Shown here: piece by piece, positions 46,439-55,173 of the stretch | Layout: every line of letters starts with the position of its first letter | How positions within the stretch are numbered: position 1 is the stretch's first letter | Assembly (NCBI RefSeq): GCF_016406325.1 | Contig: NZ_CP066370.1 | Coordinates: 2,480,001-2,544,000, forward strand | Direction: 5' to 3' | Source: Shewanella putrefaciens | GTDB lineage: Bacteria > Pseudomonadota > Gammaproteobacteria > Enterobacterales > Shewanellaceae | Length of the DNA: 64,000 nt | The notes under the pieces: model-generated | What the model saw: the letters and a program-made list of their open reading frames with translations, nothing else | Databases searched by the model: none | Told to the model about the DNA's origin: nothing | Translations under genes and position numbers: made by a program

Positions 46439-46606
46439 AAAAGTAAAGAAGGTGCTAGGCGCTAGGAATAAAGCCTAGGGCCTAAAAGCTGGATCCCCGC
46501 GTCGATAACTGCTCCTGCGTTATTCTATCTCCTGCGTCCATGCAGTCGTTCGCGAGGATGACGGGATAAAACCTAGGCCCTAGAATCTAGAGCCTAGTGC
46601 CTAAAA
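46439..46606. repeat. REP-like plus CTAG-rich repeat, copy 3, interrupted by 47 bp
   Basis: The core starts at 46482 and reads to CCCCGCG (46501), then 47 foreign bases (46502-46548, beginning and ending with TCG and containing CTCCTGCGT twice), then resumes TTCGCGAGGATGACGG (46549-46564). CTAG motifs occur on both sides. Confidence 0.7.
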
Positions 46607-48703
46607 TTACACGCCTGTTGATTTAACTAATCCACGGTAATCAAGTGGCGCCACACCCGCATCGATACGCACTTTAGTAGCCACACCGTCAGTGCTGAAG
46701 CCATCCATTTGCTCGATGTAAGGCGTGTCGATACCGTCGAGGTATGCCACCTCAATAGTGTCCTCCCCCTGAGCAGCCGCCAGATACCAAGCCTTGTCGC
46801 TATTCGCTTTCAAGCGTGGCTCGGAGATCACTTCCACCAGATCTTGAATTGGGTTGGCAATACCTGCGTTAACATCAGAACCTTTAACAGAGCTAGATTT
46901 GATGATTTGGATAAACTCACGGCGCAGATTAGGTGGGCACAGTGCAAAGGCGGGCTGAATATTCAGCGCTTCTTCGCCTAATGTTTGCGATTCCATGAGC
47001 TCAGATAGCGTGCTAATCGCGGCTACCGATGGCGCACCCGCGCCTAAGTTTTTGTGAGTGGCATGGAACAGCGCCACGTTATCACTCATCTTGACGTTGC
47101 CAGTGATGACCGCCCAGAACAGGTTACCCACGGTGCGTTTTGCCGCTTTACCCATGGCTTCAGGGATACCCATCAACATACTCATGTCGTCGTTGATGAT
47201 CGCCTGACGGGTTAATGTGAAAATCTTACCGTAGGTCGCCAGCATGATTTTTTCACCACGGTCACCGATAGTGCCGTATTTGTACTCAGCACCTTCTTCA
47301 ACTTTTTCCAATGCGCTGAAATCATTCAGGCCGACACGATGGGAAATTTTGAAGTCGCTTAGCTGCCCCTTCTTGGCGATACGCTCGAAGGACTCAACCT
47401 GAGAAGTCCAACCTTTTAGCACTGATTTATTAGCCACATCTAGCAGAATATTGCCAAAGTCAGAGCTTGAATGAGTAAACGCTAGGCCAACCATTTGCAT
47501 CACATTCATGCCAGCAGTGCCAATACCGCGATCGGCCAGTGATGCCCGCGCCAGTTCGCGCAGGTTATAGCTTGCATAACCGTTATCAGCTTCTGCTTTC
47601 GCGTGGCCTGAACGCGCCATTAACTGGGCGCGAATCGAGTCGCCAACTAAGTTACCGTTGCCGGAGTGGATAATCACCCGATTTGGCATAGTCGCCGCTG
47701 GCGTGGTGTTTTCGCCAAGCTTAGCCAAGATCATATCTTTGGCTTTATCGGCATCAATGGTCGCATCAGCGATACACTGATTTTTTAACTCTGCAAGTTG
47801 CGGGAATGCCGCAAAAGCCGTGTTAATGCCATTCATGCGCGCAGTGTTTAATGCAATCGCCGCCGCTTGAATAGTCGCTGCATCTGGTTGTGCCGCTGGC
47901 GCGGGTTGATTTGATGGAGCAGGAACCTGAGCATTTGGCGCAGGAGCGGGTTGTGTTGCAGGCGAAGGAATGTTTCCCTTGGGTGCAAACAGGTTTTTTA
48001 GATGTTCAGGCATATTGGTAAAATCCTTAAGACGTTTTGAATTAAGTGATGCCGCCATTTGCAGCGGATCGGTTAGTGTGTTGGCAAAACCTTTTTCCAC
48101 TGCTTCGCGGCCTGTTAACCATGTTTCAGCGGCTAATAAGGCGTGAAGTTCATCTTCGGGTAAGCCTGTTTTTTGTTGATAAGCCCCGACTAAGTTACCT
48201 TCTACTTTGTCGAGTAAATCGGCGTATTTGCGCATATCATCCGCATCACCGAGGGTGCCACCCCAAGGTTTATGGATCATCATCATGGCGTTTTCAGGGA
48301 TGATGATTTCATCAAAGGCCATGGCAATCACACTAGCCATCGAAGCAGCAAGGCCATCGATGTAGCAAACCTTGTGCGCAGGGTGGCCCTTGATCATGTT
48401 GTAAATCGCCATCCCCTCAAACACATCACCGCCTGGAGAATGAATACGGGCGGTAATGGTGCCCACTTTACCTAGTGCCTGCAGATCACGGGCAAACTGT
48501 TTAGCTGTAATTCCCCAGCCGCCAATCTCGTCGTAAATCATTAACTCGGCATTGCCGTTTTGTGCCTTGAGGCTATACCAGCTTTTGCTTGGGTGAGACT
48601 CGTTGTTAATCTGGCTCAGCGTTGCGGCGGGCGCGATCAGCGTTCCGCTTGGCAGCATTGCGCTTAGCGCTGCTGCCGCTATTGCTATCTTGGTTTTTTT
48701 CAC
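46607..48703 (-). CDS. Fused ClpP-like prohead protease / major capsid protein
   Basis: A 698-residue fusion. Residues about 45-220 are a ClpP-like (S14) protease: HSPGGDVFEGMAIYN, nucleophile S121 in DGLAASMAS, and H144 in MMIHKPWGG. A Pro/Ala-rich linker (about 250-280) and a helical scaffold-like region follow. Residues about 345-698 are a HK97-like major capsid protein (FTHSSSDFGNILLDVANKSV, LMESQTLGEEALNIQPAFAL). It starts with GTG 48703 behind AGGAG, overlapping the portal gene's last 98 bp. The protease presumably cuts itself and the linker during maturation. Confidence 0.92.
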   Translation of the reverse strand: MKKTKIAIAAAALSAMLPSGTLIAPAATLSQINNESHPSKSWYSLKAQNGNAELMIYDEIGGWGITAKQFARDLQALGKVGTITARIHSPGGDVFEGMAIYNMIKGHPAHKVCYIDGLAASMASVIAMAFDEIIIPENAMMMIHKPWGGTLGDADDMRKYADLLDKVEGNLVGAYQQKTGLPEDELHALLAAETWLTGREAVEKGFANTLTDPLQMAASLNSKRLKDFTNMPEHLKNLFAPKGNIPSPATQPAPAPNAQVPAPSNQPAPAAQPDAATIQAAAIALNTARMNGINTAFAAFPQLAELKNQCIADATIDADKAKDMILAKLGENTTPAATMPNRVIIHSGNGNLVGDSIRAQLMARSGHAKAEADNGYASYNLRELARASLADRGIGTAGMNVMQMVGLAFTHSSSDFGNILLDVANKSVLKGWTSQVESFERIAKKGQLSDFKISHRVGLNDFSALEKVEEGAEYKYGTIGDRGEKIMLATYGKIFTLTRQAIINDDMSMLMGIPEAMGKAAKRTVGNLFWAVITGNVKMSDNVALFHATHKNLGAGAPSVAAISTLSELMESQTLGEEALNIQPAFALCPPNLRREFIQIIKSSSVKGSDVNAGIANPIQDLVEVISEPRLKANSDKAWYLAAAQGEDTIEVAYLDGIDTPYIEQMDGFSTDGVATKVRIDAGVAPLDYRGLVKSTGV

Positions 48704-50174
48704 TATTTGGATCTCCTAGCGATGGGTCGTTGGCGGTCACCATGTGGTTTTCACGGTTGTATTCCACCTCGCGTTTACGCTGGCGCTTGACTTCGGTTGG
48801 GTTGCGTCCTCTGGCGCGGGTCCAATCGGCTTCAGTAGCCACGTTTGCGGCTATCATCATTTCCCAGCCTTCGGCCTCTTTTCTCGGGTCAATCCACGGC
48901 ATGGTTGGGCCGTAGTACACCGCATCAAATAAGGTGCGAATGTCGATATCAGGCGGCAACACTAAAGGATCCTGCTTGTTGAGCATTTCCATTTTTAAGA
49001 AGTTGCGAAACACAGGGCGTGACCAGCCGGCACAAAACCATTGCTGCATAATGCGGTTGGATTCGTCTTGCTCAACTAGCTCTTGGCGCTGGCTTGAATA
49101 ACTGCCTTTGTAGTCGCGGGCAATGCTCGAGTAACTGCCACGGCTACCCGCTGCAACGGCCTTCATTTGGCCGTTACGAAACTCCACCATATGGACGTTG
49201 GGGCGATTTGATTCAATCATCCCGACATCTTCACCGGGCTTTAAATCGTCAAAGGTCATGCCTGGGGCAATGGGGATTTCGCGACTGCTGACGGCATCAT
49301 CCATCACATAATGACTGGCATCACCGCGCTTGATATAAAACGCCAGCGCAGCGGCTATCCGTGCGGCAACGCGCTCGGATTCTTCGTAATCTTTAATGTC
49401 GGCTAAGCGGGTTAAAATGCCGTGGAATATCGATACACCTCGAAGCTGGTGCAAACGCTTGAATAAACCGAGGTGCATCATGTTTGATGCGGCCACGGCT
49501 TTGGTTTTGTAACGAAAGCCGACTTGATCAGCGGGGTGATCAAGCAGCACATGATAGTTAACTACCTGCCCCCACGCATTGACCTCAAGCCCTTGGCGTA
49601 CCCGCTTTGAGGGTTCGTTTGACTCGTAGGGAATAAAGTCGGCTTCTAAGGCTTCAATGCTGTATTGAGTGCCTTGCTCGTTTGGGTGGCCGAACTTCGA
49701 CACTTTACCCATGACATGCTGACCGAATACATCTCCATCCCGCAGCGCGCTACGCAGCACTAAGCGTTCAAGCTCTGGGCGGCTAAAGCGGCCTGTGACA
49801 TCACACCTAAGCGACCAAGTGGCGAAACGGCGCTGAATATCATTGGCGAGTTCATCCAAGATCTCGCCGCTAATGCTGCGAGGCTGAGGTTCAACCACAA
49901 TCCCCTGAGCACCGATCACCCGTTCTTCAAAGCGGTCTAAAATACCGATGCTTAAGTCGTGGTTTTCATCCAGCCAACGGGCTTGCTCACGCAGGCTTTT
50001 ACCTGCCGCAAATACCGCTTGGTTTGCCCCGCGACTCTCCTTTTTAGCGCGATGCGTGCGGCTTGGATTTGCAGCCTCATAGCCTTTTAGATTGCGGTAG
50101 CTCATTGCAGCCGCTTCACGCTGTAATGCTAAACGCGGGGCAAATATCGCCAGCGCATCATTGATAATGCTCAT
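48606..50174 (-). CDS. Phage portal protein (lambda gpB family)
   Basis: A 522-residue portal forming the DNA entry ring. ATG 50174 has AAGGA upstream; a longer frame opens at 50210. Family features: NLKGYEAANPSRTHRAKKES near the N-terminus, RARWLDENHDLSIGILDRFE-type segment, QGIVVEPQPRS, LRDGDVFGQHVMGK, and SQRQELVEQDESNRIMQQWF. The C-terminus is Arg/Asn-rich. Its last 98 bp also encode the start of the protease/capsid gene in another frame. Confidence 0.93.
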   Translation of the reverse strand: MSIINDALAIFAPRLALQREAAAMSYRNLKGYEAANPSRTHRAKKESRGANQAVFAAGKSLREQARWLDENHDLSIGILDRFEERVIGAQGIVVEPQPRSISGEILDELANDIQRRFATWSLRCDVTGRFSRPELERLVLRSALRDGDVFGQHVMGKVSKFGHPNEQGTQYSIEALEADFIPYESNEPSKRVRQGLEVNAWGQVVNYHVLLDHPADQVGFRYKTKAVAASNMMHLGLFKRLHQLRGVSIFHGILTRLADIKDYEESERVAARIAAALAFYIKRGDASHYVMDDAVSSREIPIAPGMTFDDLKPGEDVGMIESNRPNVHMVEFRNGQMKAVAAGSRGSYSSIARDYKGSYSSQRQELVEQDESNRIMQQWFCAGWSRPVFRNFLKMEMLNKQDPLVLPPDIDIRTLFDAVYYGPTMPWIDPRKEAEGWEMMIAANVATEADWTRARGRNPTEVKRQRKREVEYNRENHMVTANDPSLGDPNSEKNQDSNSGSSAKRNAAKRNADRARRNAEPD

Positions 50175-50210
50175 AATAATCCTTGGTGAAGGAATGATGG
50201 CCAAAGGCAT

Positions 50211-50283
50211 AAAAGCTGGATCCCCGCGTTCGCGAGGAGGACGAATAATTCCTAGAGTCTAGGGCCTAAAACCTAGGGACTTT
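50211..50283. repeat. REP-like plus CTAG-rich intergenic repeat, copy 4
   Basis: Core 50211-50243 (AAAAGCTGGATCCCCGCG, TTCGCGAGGAGGACG) followed by CTAGAGTCTAGGGCC and ACCTAGGG. It lies between the portal start and the gpW stop. Confidence 0.75.
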
Positions 50284-50490
50284 TTAACTAAAACTCGCCA
50301 GCTTTACCCCGCCTTGTGGGCGGCTGTAGGCTGATAAGCGGCGTTCCCATTCAAGGCGACCTTTGCGGATTTCACCTAGGTCCTCTGTGGTCATCGTCTT
50401 GCCGTTGATCGTGGTTTGCTTACCTGCCAACACATCAAGCTCGGCCTGAAAGTACGTATCGATCATCTGTTGGCATTGGGTTTTGGTCAT
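50284..50490 (-). CDS. Head-tail connector gpW-like protein
   Basis: A 68-residue protein in lambda gpW position, between terminase and portal. The helical layout MTKTQCQQMIDTYFQAELDV and TTEDLGEIRKGRLEWERRLS matches gpW family proteins, which stop DNA leakage and prepare the connector for tail joining. Confidence 0.82.
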   Translation of the reverse strand: MTKTQCQQMIDTYFQAELDVLAGKQTTINGKTMTTEDLGEIRKGRLEWERRLSAYSRPQGGVKLASFS

Positions 50491-50518
50491 GCTTTTATCC
50501 TTGGCTTTATGGCATTAA

Positions 50519-52519
50519 CTACAGCCAACCGCCAGAACTGCCACCACCGCCCCCGTTTAGGTAAGCAGCATTTGCATTGGCCTGTTTTGCGGCTTTGGGT
50601 TTAGGTTCTTTGGGTTGGTCGCTTGATATAGCGATCGGGGTAACTTTTGAAAGCTTGTCGAGGTTGATGCCGAATTTCTCTATCGCGATATACAACGCGG
50701 CCAATGCGTAGACAAAACAGTCCAGCGCCTCGTTACGGCGCTTGCCCGCATCCCAGCGGTAAACTATGCGGCCATTTTCCCGTTTAGGAATTTTTCGTTC
50801 GGCAGTGAGCTGTTGCAGCTCAATGTCGTCACACACGGATTCATTCAACGGGAAGTGAATTGCACCAGGCTTACGCACATCCACATCGGGGTCGATGCGC
50901 AACATGGCCATGATTAACTCTTTGGCGTTGTCGGTACCGACTTCGGTTAAGTACACGCCCTTGGCGGTGCGCTTACGCGGGAAGTTAGCAATCGGCTTGC
51001 CGTAGACGTTGGCGCCCTTCAGTGGGATCACCCGCATCACGCCAAGTTTTTTACTCATGGCGTAAACATCGTCGGTGTAGTGACCGCCAGAGTCCCAACC
51101 CGCTACGCCAATATTTAGGAGCACCCCATCGGCACGGGCGTAGCTTTGGGCTATACGCTCGGCAACTTTGTCTTTTAAGACTTGGCTTGATGGATCGCCA
51201 TACAGGATAAAGCGGTCAATAAGTGCCACCTCTTTACCCGCGCCCCAGCCCCACACACGGCCCTCATAGCGGTCGTCTTGGGTGTCGATACCACAGGTGA
51301 GATACACCACCCAGTTGGGCACTTTGCTACTGGGGTACATTTCGCGGCGGCGTTTTAAATCTTCCCACTCAACGCGCTCGCCCGTGTCGTTATCCCAAGG
51401 TAATCCAAGCTTGGTGTTGATAAAGGTTTGGAGCTTTTCTTTATCGCCTTTGGCCTTTAAAAACTCGGTGACCAGTTTTGCCCAGCTGTTGAGCGAGTTA
51501 TAAGCCGACCAGATATGGATTGAGATATTGGGCGGCGTGGTGATGTCGTTGCCTTCGGCATCGTAAAAATCAATAAAGTCGCGGGTGCGGATGCCGGTGT
51601 TTTCGCAAATCCAAATCGCGCTTGGGTGCAACTCCATATCATCATCAAGTTGGTTGTTTTCAATGCAGCAACCGCAGTGCTCACAAAGATAGTAAGCGGT
51701 TCTTGGATCATGATCGCCTTTATCATCCTTGCGCCACTTAATCCCGAATGATTCTTCGGCACCGCCCCATTTAAGTGATTGCAGTTCACCACAATGTGGG
51801 CACGGTAAATTGAATTTAAAAAAGTGTGGCGATTCACTGCATGCCTTTTCCATTTGGCATGTGCCGAGCACTTTAGGCGTTGATCCCCTGATTGATTTTG
51901 GGAACATCGACAGTTCGATACGGGTATCACCTAATGAGGTGGCGTTACCTTCGTGCTCGATGGATTCATCAAAACCCGCTAGCTCATCGTAAATGACATC
52001 GTCGGTGGATATCTCACGGTAGTTCGCTGCAGCGGTACCACCGCGCACCATTAAGGTTTTGCCGTTAGTGAAGATTTTATCTTCAAGCGTGCTGTCTTTA
52101 TGTTTGCGCCCCATCCACGGAGCCAGCTCACGCCAAACAGGGATATCGCGGATCGCCGTTTCAACGTGCTTTTTCATAAAGGTTTTGGCTTGACCATCAC
52201 GCGGCTGGTAGATCAGCACGTTGCGCTTTTTGTGCTCAATCTTGTAAGCAGCGTTAGCCATCAGCATTTTGGTGTAACCGACACGCGCTGACTTCATTAA
52301 GTTAAGCGTGCTTATTTGGTCGTTACCCATAGCATTAAGAATGCCGATTTGAAACGGTAAGCTCTCCCACTTGCCCTCGGTGTAGCTGGACTCCGACGAC
52401 ATATAAAAATGCTCATCGGCGTACTCTGAGCAAGTGAGCATGGGCGGGCGATAAAATCCGCGTAACCCAGCAGCAACGGCAGCTTTCAGATTTTTAATCT
52501 GTGCTGCCGATATACTCAT
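50519..52519 (-). CDS. Terminase large subunit (gpA family)
   Basis: A 666-residue DNA-packaging motor and nuclease. The N-terminal YRPPMLTCSEYADEHFYMSS and LMKSARVGYTKMLMANAAY (Walker A-like) match gpA. DDVIYDELAGFD is the Walker B region, ACSESPHFFKFNLPCPHCGE a zinc-binding Cys cluster with YLCEHCGCCI, and GVAGWDSGGHYTDDVY lies in the C-terminal nuclease. The C-terminus is Gly/Ser-rich. It overlaps the TerS gene by 26 bp. Confidence 0.95.
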   Translation of the reverse strand: MSISAAQIKNLKAAVAAGLRGFYRPPMLTCSEYADEHFYMSSESSYTEGKWESLPFQIGILNAMGNDQISTLNLMKSARVGYTKMLMANAAYKIEHKKRNVLIYQPRDGQAKTFMKKHVETAIRDIPVWRELAPWMGRKHKDSTLEDKIFTNGKTLMVRGGTAAANYREISTDDVIYDELAGFDESIEHEGNATSLGDTRIELSMFPKSIRGSTPKVLGTCQMEKACSESPHFFKFNLPCPHCGELQSLKWGGAEESFGIKWRKDDKGDHDPRTAYYLCEHCGCCIENNQLDDDMELHPSAIWICENTGIRTRDFIDFYDAEGNDITTPPNISIHIWSAYNSLNSWAKLVTEFLKAKGDKEKLQTFINTKLGLPWDNDTGERVEWEDLKRRREMYPSSKVPNWVVYLTCGIDTQDDRYEGRVWGWGAGKEVALIDRFILYGDPSSQVLKDKVAERIAQSYARADGVLLNIGVAGWDSGGHYTDDVYAMSKKLGVMRVIPLKGANVYGKPIANFPRKRTAKGVYLTEVGTDNAKELIMAMLRIDPDVDVRKPGAIHFPLNESVCDDIELQQLTAERKIPKRENGRIVYRWDAGKRRNEALDCFVYALAALYIAIEKFGINLDKLSKVTPIAISSDQPKEPKPKAAKQANANAAYLNGGGGGSSGGWL

Positions 52520-53036
52520 GTAGATAATCCTCGATACCCGATGCCAGTTCGGCTACAGTGTTTTGACTTTTAATCATCTCCGCTCTAAATGCATCGATAT
52601 AGCGTTCTGGAATGTCGGGATATTTGCGCTTCATCCGAATGTGGGTTTGATCCAACACTGGGGCGATTTGGGCAGAGATTCGATTGAGCACAAAGGTACA
52701 AAAACCGACTTCAACGACTTCTTGGCGCTCTTTTTCGTTTTTAAGTTCTTGCCCGTCTGCTTGAGCTTTGGTTAAGCGCCAGCGCTCATAGTCGAGATCT
52801 GGCTTTTCAGGATCATCCTCATCGGGTTTGCTGAGGTGTTTTTTACGCTCGTTAGCCACGCGATTAGCGACCACATCGGACATGGTGTATAGGCATTCAC
52901 GGCCTTTTTTGCTGTGAACGGGCACATCCCATTTATCAAACGCTTGGGTACTGATGCCGAGACTTTTGCACAGGTCGGTTTTATTCAGCAGAACAGGCGC
53001 TGTCTCTTGTATTTGAATGCGTGCCATTATGTTCAT
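52494..53036 (-). CDS. Terminase small subunit (Nu1-like)
   Basis: A 180-residue DNA-recognition subunit. The N-terminal winged HTH is LNKTDLCKSLGISTQAFDKW with YTMSDVVANRVAN, the Nu1 pattern. A helical middle and a C-terminal TerL-binding region follow. Start ATG 53036 (or 53027; the ribosome site AGG fits either imperfectly). The start lies within the last 56 bp of the holin-like gene. Lysis genes upstream and terminase downstream mirror the lambda order across cos. Confidence 0.88.
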   Translation of the reverse strand: MNIMARIQIQETAPVLLNKTDLCKSLGISTQAFDKWDVPVHSKKGRECLYTMSDVVANRVANERKKHLSKPDEDDPEKPDLDYERWRLTKAQADGQELKNEKERQEVVEVGFCTFVLNRISAQIAPVLDQTHIRMKRKYPDIPERYIDAFRAEMIKSQNTVAELASGIEDYLHEYIGSTD

Positions 53037-53316
53037 CTACCTGTTTTAACAATGCCGCTTTAAGTTGCATCTCAGCACGATGAAGTTCTTGTTTGCGCTG
53101 TTCGTCTTTATCGGCTTGACGTTGTTCACGGCGGCTGCGCAAATCCTGATAAAAAACGTTGGCTAACATGGTGATGAGCGCGAAGAAGATCCCGATCAAA
53201 ATGGCGATTTCATTCAACGTCAACGCACCTCCGATTGTGCTCATGAGTGACGACATATAGGCGCTAAATGTCAGCGACTTTTGCGTGGTAACATCATTGA
53301 TGTAGGGATTGCTCAT
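52981..53316 (-). CDS. Probable holin
   Basis: A 111-residue protein with one clear and one possible hydrophobic helix (about residues 15-58: MSTIGGALTLNEIAILIGIF, then ALITMLANVFYQ). A highly charged cytoplasmic tail follows (RSRREQRQADKDEQRKQELH). Layout resembles HP1-family holins. It lies in the lysis cassette, overlapping the o-spanin gene. The endolysin's own export signal means pore size need not be large. Function inferred. Confidence 0.68.
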   Translation of the reverse strand: MSNPYINDVTTQKSLTFSAYMSSLMSTIGGALTLNEIAILIGIFFALITMLANVFYQDLRSRREQRQADKDEQRKQELHRAEMQLKAALLKQVDEHNGTHSNTRDSACSAE

Positions 53317-53596
53317 GCTGTTTTTCCGTTCGCCATTTTTCGAGGGTTTGCCAATCGGTATCGCATTTTTTGATGACTGATAGCTGTTGTGTTAGGCAAT
53401 CTGCTAGGTCGGCGTTTTCGCCCTTGTTGTGTAAAAGGTCACATTCGGCGGGTAAGCACTGGCTGATCAACTCTTTCGGTAGCAGCACATATTGGGTCTG
53501 CTTGGTGACTACGGTGCGCACAATAGGCGGCGTGTTTGAGCAGCCGCTGAACATCATCAGGCACGGCAGTATTAGCCCAACTGCGAGTTTGTTCAT
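53294..53596 (-). CDS. Outer-membrane spanin lipoprotein (Rz1-like)
   Basis: A 100-residue lipoprotein: MNKLAVGLILPCLMMFSGC with lipobox and Cys19. Its first 158 bp lie inside the i-spanin gene in a different frame, the well-known Rz/Rz1 overlap. It is unusually long for Rz1 (commonly about 60) and less Pro-rich. Together with the i-spanin it would fuse inner and outer membranes at lysis. Confidence 0.8.
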   Translation of the reverse strand: MNKLAVGLILPCLMMFSGCSNTPPIVRTVVTKQTQYVLLPKELISQCLPAECDLLHNKGENADLADCLTQQLSVIKKCDTDWQTLEKWRTEKQHEQSLHQ

Positions 53597-53942
53597 TTGA
53601 TGATGTCCTTAGTTTTTTAATGGCGTCGCGCTGGTCGGCAAGCTGGCTTTCAATCTCGGCCTTAGCTTTGGCGGCTTGTTGATTGAGCGCTAAGGCAAAG
53701 GCGTAATCCTTTGCGAGTCGGTCACGTTCTTTAGCCTGCGCTTGTAATTCGTCGGTGACGGTCGTGAGGTCATCCTGCAACATTCGCTGGTTGATAGCGG
53801 CAGACTCAAGCTGTGAGTTTTTAAGGGCAAGATTTGTTTTGGTGGCGGTGAGGCTGATACCGAGTAATGCAATCACCAGTATCAGCGCGCCGATGATATA
53901 CAAGTGCAATGTGCCAGTGGCGTTAATGAGTTTTTGGAACAT
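53439..53942 (-). CDS. Inner-membrane spanin (Rz-like)
   Basis: A 167-residue protein with one N-terminal transmembrane helix (LYIIGALILVIALLGISLTA) and a long periplasmic coiled coil (about residues 35-115, e.g. LTTVTDELQAQAKERDRLAK). The start overlaps the end of the endolysin gene by 20 bp. An Rz1 lipoprotein gene is embedded at its 3' end. This is the typical i-spanin design. Confidence 0.85.
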   Translation of the reverse strand: MFQKLINATGTLHLYIIGALILVIALLGISLTATKTNLALKNSQLESAAINQRMLQDDLTTVTDELQAQAKERDRLAKDYAFALALNQQAAKAKAEIESQLADQRDAIKKLRTSSNEQTRSWANTAVPDDVQRLLKHAAYCAHRSHQADPICAATERVDQPVLTRRM

Positions 53943-54456
53943 AGAGATCCTTAAGGCATATCGCCTGTTCTTTTTTGCGCCGTACCTCTAAACCAGGCAA
54001 TTTGACGTTAGCAGCATAAACGAAACCATTGCAGCCATGCTTACCGCAGGCCTCGGTGAGTTGGCGACAAGCGGACACCCGTTCGCCACGCTTTAACAGC
54101 TTTAGCAAGGTTGAGGATTGAAAGTTACCCGCGCCAAAGTTGTAAATTAGGCTTAGGTACGCAGCGTGTTCACCTTCGGTAAGTTGCACCGGATATGTAA
54201 GGCGACGCAGCTGGCGATCGGCTTTGCCTAAATCCTTGGCGAACATTTCAATACATTGCTGTTCGCTAAAAAATTGGTTGAGTTCAAGCTCGGGGCTTGT
54301 GTGCCCAAAGCAAGCGGTGAGGATTTGCACCGGATCAAGATAGGTGTGCAAAATCGGCTCACCGTTCGGCGCTTCGGTTGGGGCAATTAAATTCGCACCC
54401 GCCAGCGCGACAGCAGAAGAAAGCCCCAGTGCCATGAGCTTTTGCTTTAATGACAT
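53923..54456 (-). CDS. Endolysin, GH24 lysozyme with signal-anchor N-terminus
   Basis: A 177-residue muramidase like the phage 21 R endolysin. The N-terminal segment SSAVALAGANLIAP is a short, weakly hydrophobic helix, as in signal-arrest-release endolysins. The catalytic region GEPILHTYLDPVQILTACFG then HT carries an E-x7-D-x5-T arrangement. This is one residue shorter between E and D than R21. The fold-defining ALYSLIYNFGAG-type motif appears as AAYLSLIYNFGAGNFQSSTL. Several Cys suggest disulphide control. Confidence 0.85.
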   Translation of the reverse strand: MSLKQKLMALGLSSAVALAGANLIAPTEAPNGEPILHTYLDPVQILTACFGHTSPELELNQFFSEQQCIEMFAKDLGKADRQLRRLTYPVQLTEGEHAAYLSLIYNFGAGNFQSSTLLKLLKRGERVSACRQLTEACGKHGCNGFVYAANVKLPGLEVRRKKEQAICLKDLYVPKTH

Positions 54457-54812
54457 GGGCTACCCCTTAAGATGTTGGTTAGCCTTAGCGCGGCCAACGG
54501 TTAGATCATCGGCGAGGTCAATCCGACTCTAACTGCTGATGTTTTTAGTGTTTTTCAACGTCCGTAGTGAGCATGTCTAAACCACGGCAACACAGACCCA
54601 CCACGGCCACCATTGCAGCGACCGCTTTTGTTCAGCGGGGGTTGGCTAGATATAATCCTTTGAAGCTACTGATGCATTAACGGGGCGCGAACCCGAACTA
54701 CGTCATGCCGTTATCTTTTCAAGATCGGCCACCTTTCGCTGACTGCGTTGCTTTTGCTTAGAGCAAGGCGAACTCTCTTTTGCGGTTACACCTGTGAGAA
54801 ATCAGGCGGCGG
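54457..54812. other. 356-bp non-coding stretch upstream of the endolysin
   Basis: No convincing ORF. It holds an inverted repeat at 54707-54729 (GCCG...TCTT / AAGA...CGGC) and, next to it, a T-arm-like GGGCGCGAACCC at 54683-54694. I could not fold a tRNA: no matching acceptor strand or D-arm is present. Confidence 0.5.
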
Positions 54813-55160
54813 TTATTGATCACCCCGCAAACCGATTAGCGTTATTTCATGATCCACCCCATCTTGAAAAACAATCTCCAAGCCCAGTTTGGTTGCTAAC
54901 GCATATTCCGCTTTGGCACCTTTTGAACTCGCCCAGTTATCGAGCAGATAAATCCGATCGCAGCACATCAACATCGGCAAACAAATTGCCATGTACTCGG
55001 GTTCGGTTAATCCGTCCGGTAGGGTTGCCGGGTTAAGTACGATATGACCAATCTCGCGCATTACATCGGCAGCCAAATGAAACTCATGGCGGTTGCAATC
55101 AATCAACCCAGTCATAGGGCCAGCGATGTAAACCTTTTTGCGCAGCGAAACACGAGCCAT
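54813..55160 (-). CDS. DUF4406 family protein (nucleoside deoxyribosyltransferase-like)
   Basis: A 115-residue protein. ATG 55160 (MARVSLRKKVYIAGPMTGLI) is preferred because the motif YIAGPMTG should sit near the N-terminus and a terminator lies just upstream; the frame is open to 55238. Other family marks are HEFHLAADVMREIGHIVLNP and CCDRIYLLDNWASSKGAKAE. The fold is related to nucleoside 2-deoxyribosyltransferases. In phages such proteins may act in nucleotide metabolism, which is unproven. Confidence 0.8.
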   Translation of the reverse strand: MARVSLRKKVYIAGPMTGLIDCNRHEFHLAADVMREIGHIVLNPATLPDGLTEPEYMAICLPMLMCCDRIYLLDNWASSKGAKAEYALATKLGLEIVFQDGVDHEITLIGLRGDQ

Positions 55161-55173
55161 AAAAGCACCAAAT

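Noticed and set aside
54661..54740. Possible phage tRNA on the minus strand, from a T-arm-like GGGTTCGCGCCC and a nearby stem
   Set aside because: No complementary acceptor strand, no D-arm, and no 7-nt anticodon loop at the right distance. The inverted repeat at 54707-54729 is kept only as an unexplained hairpin.
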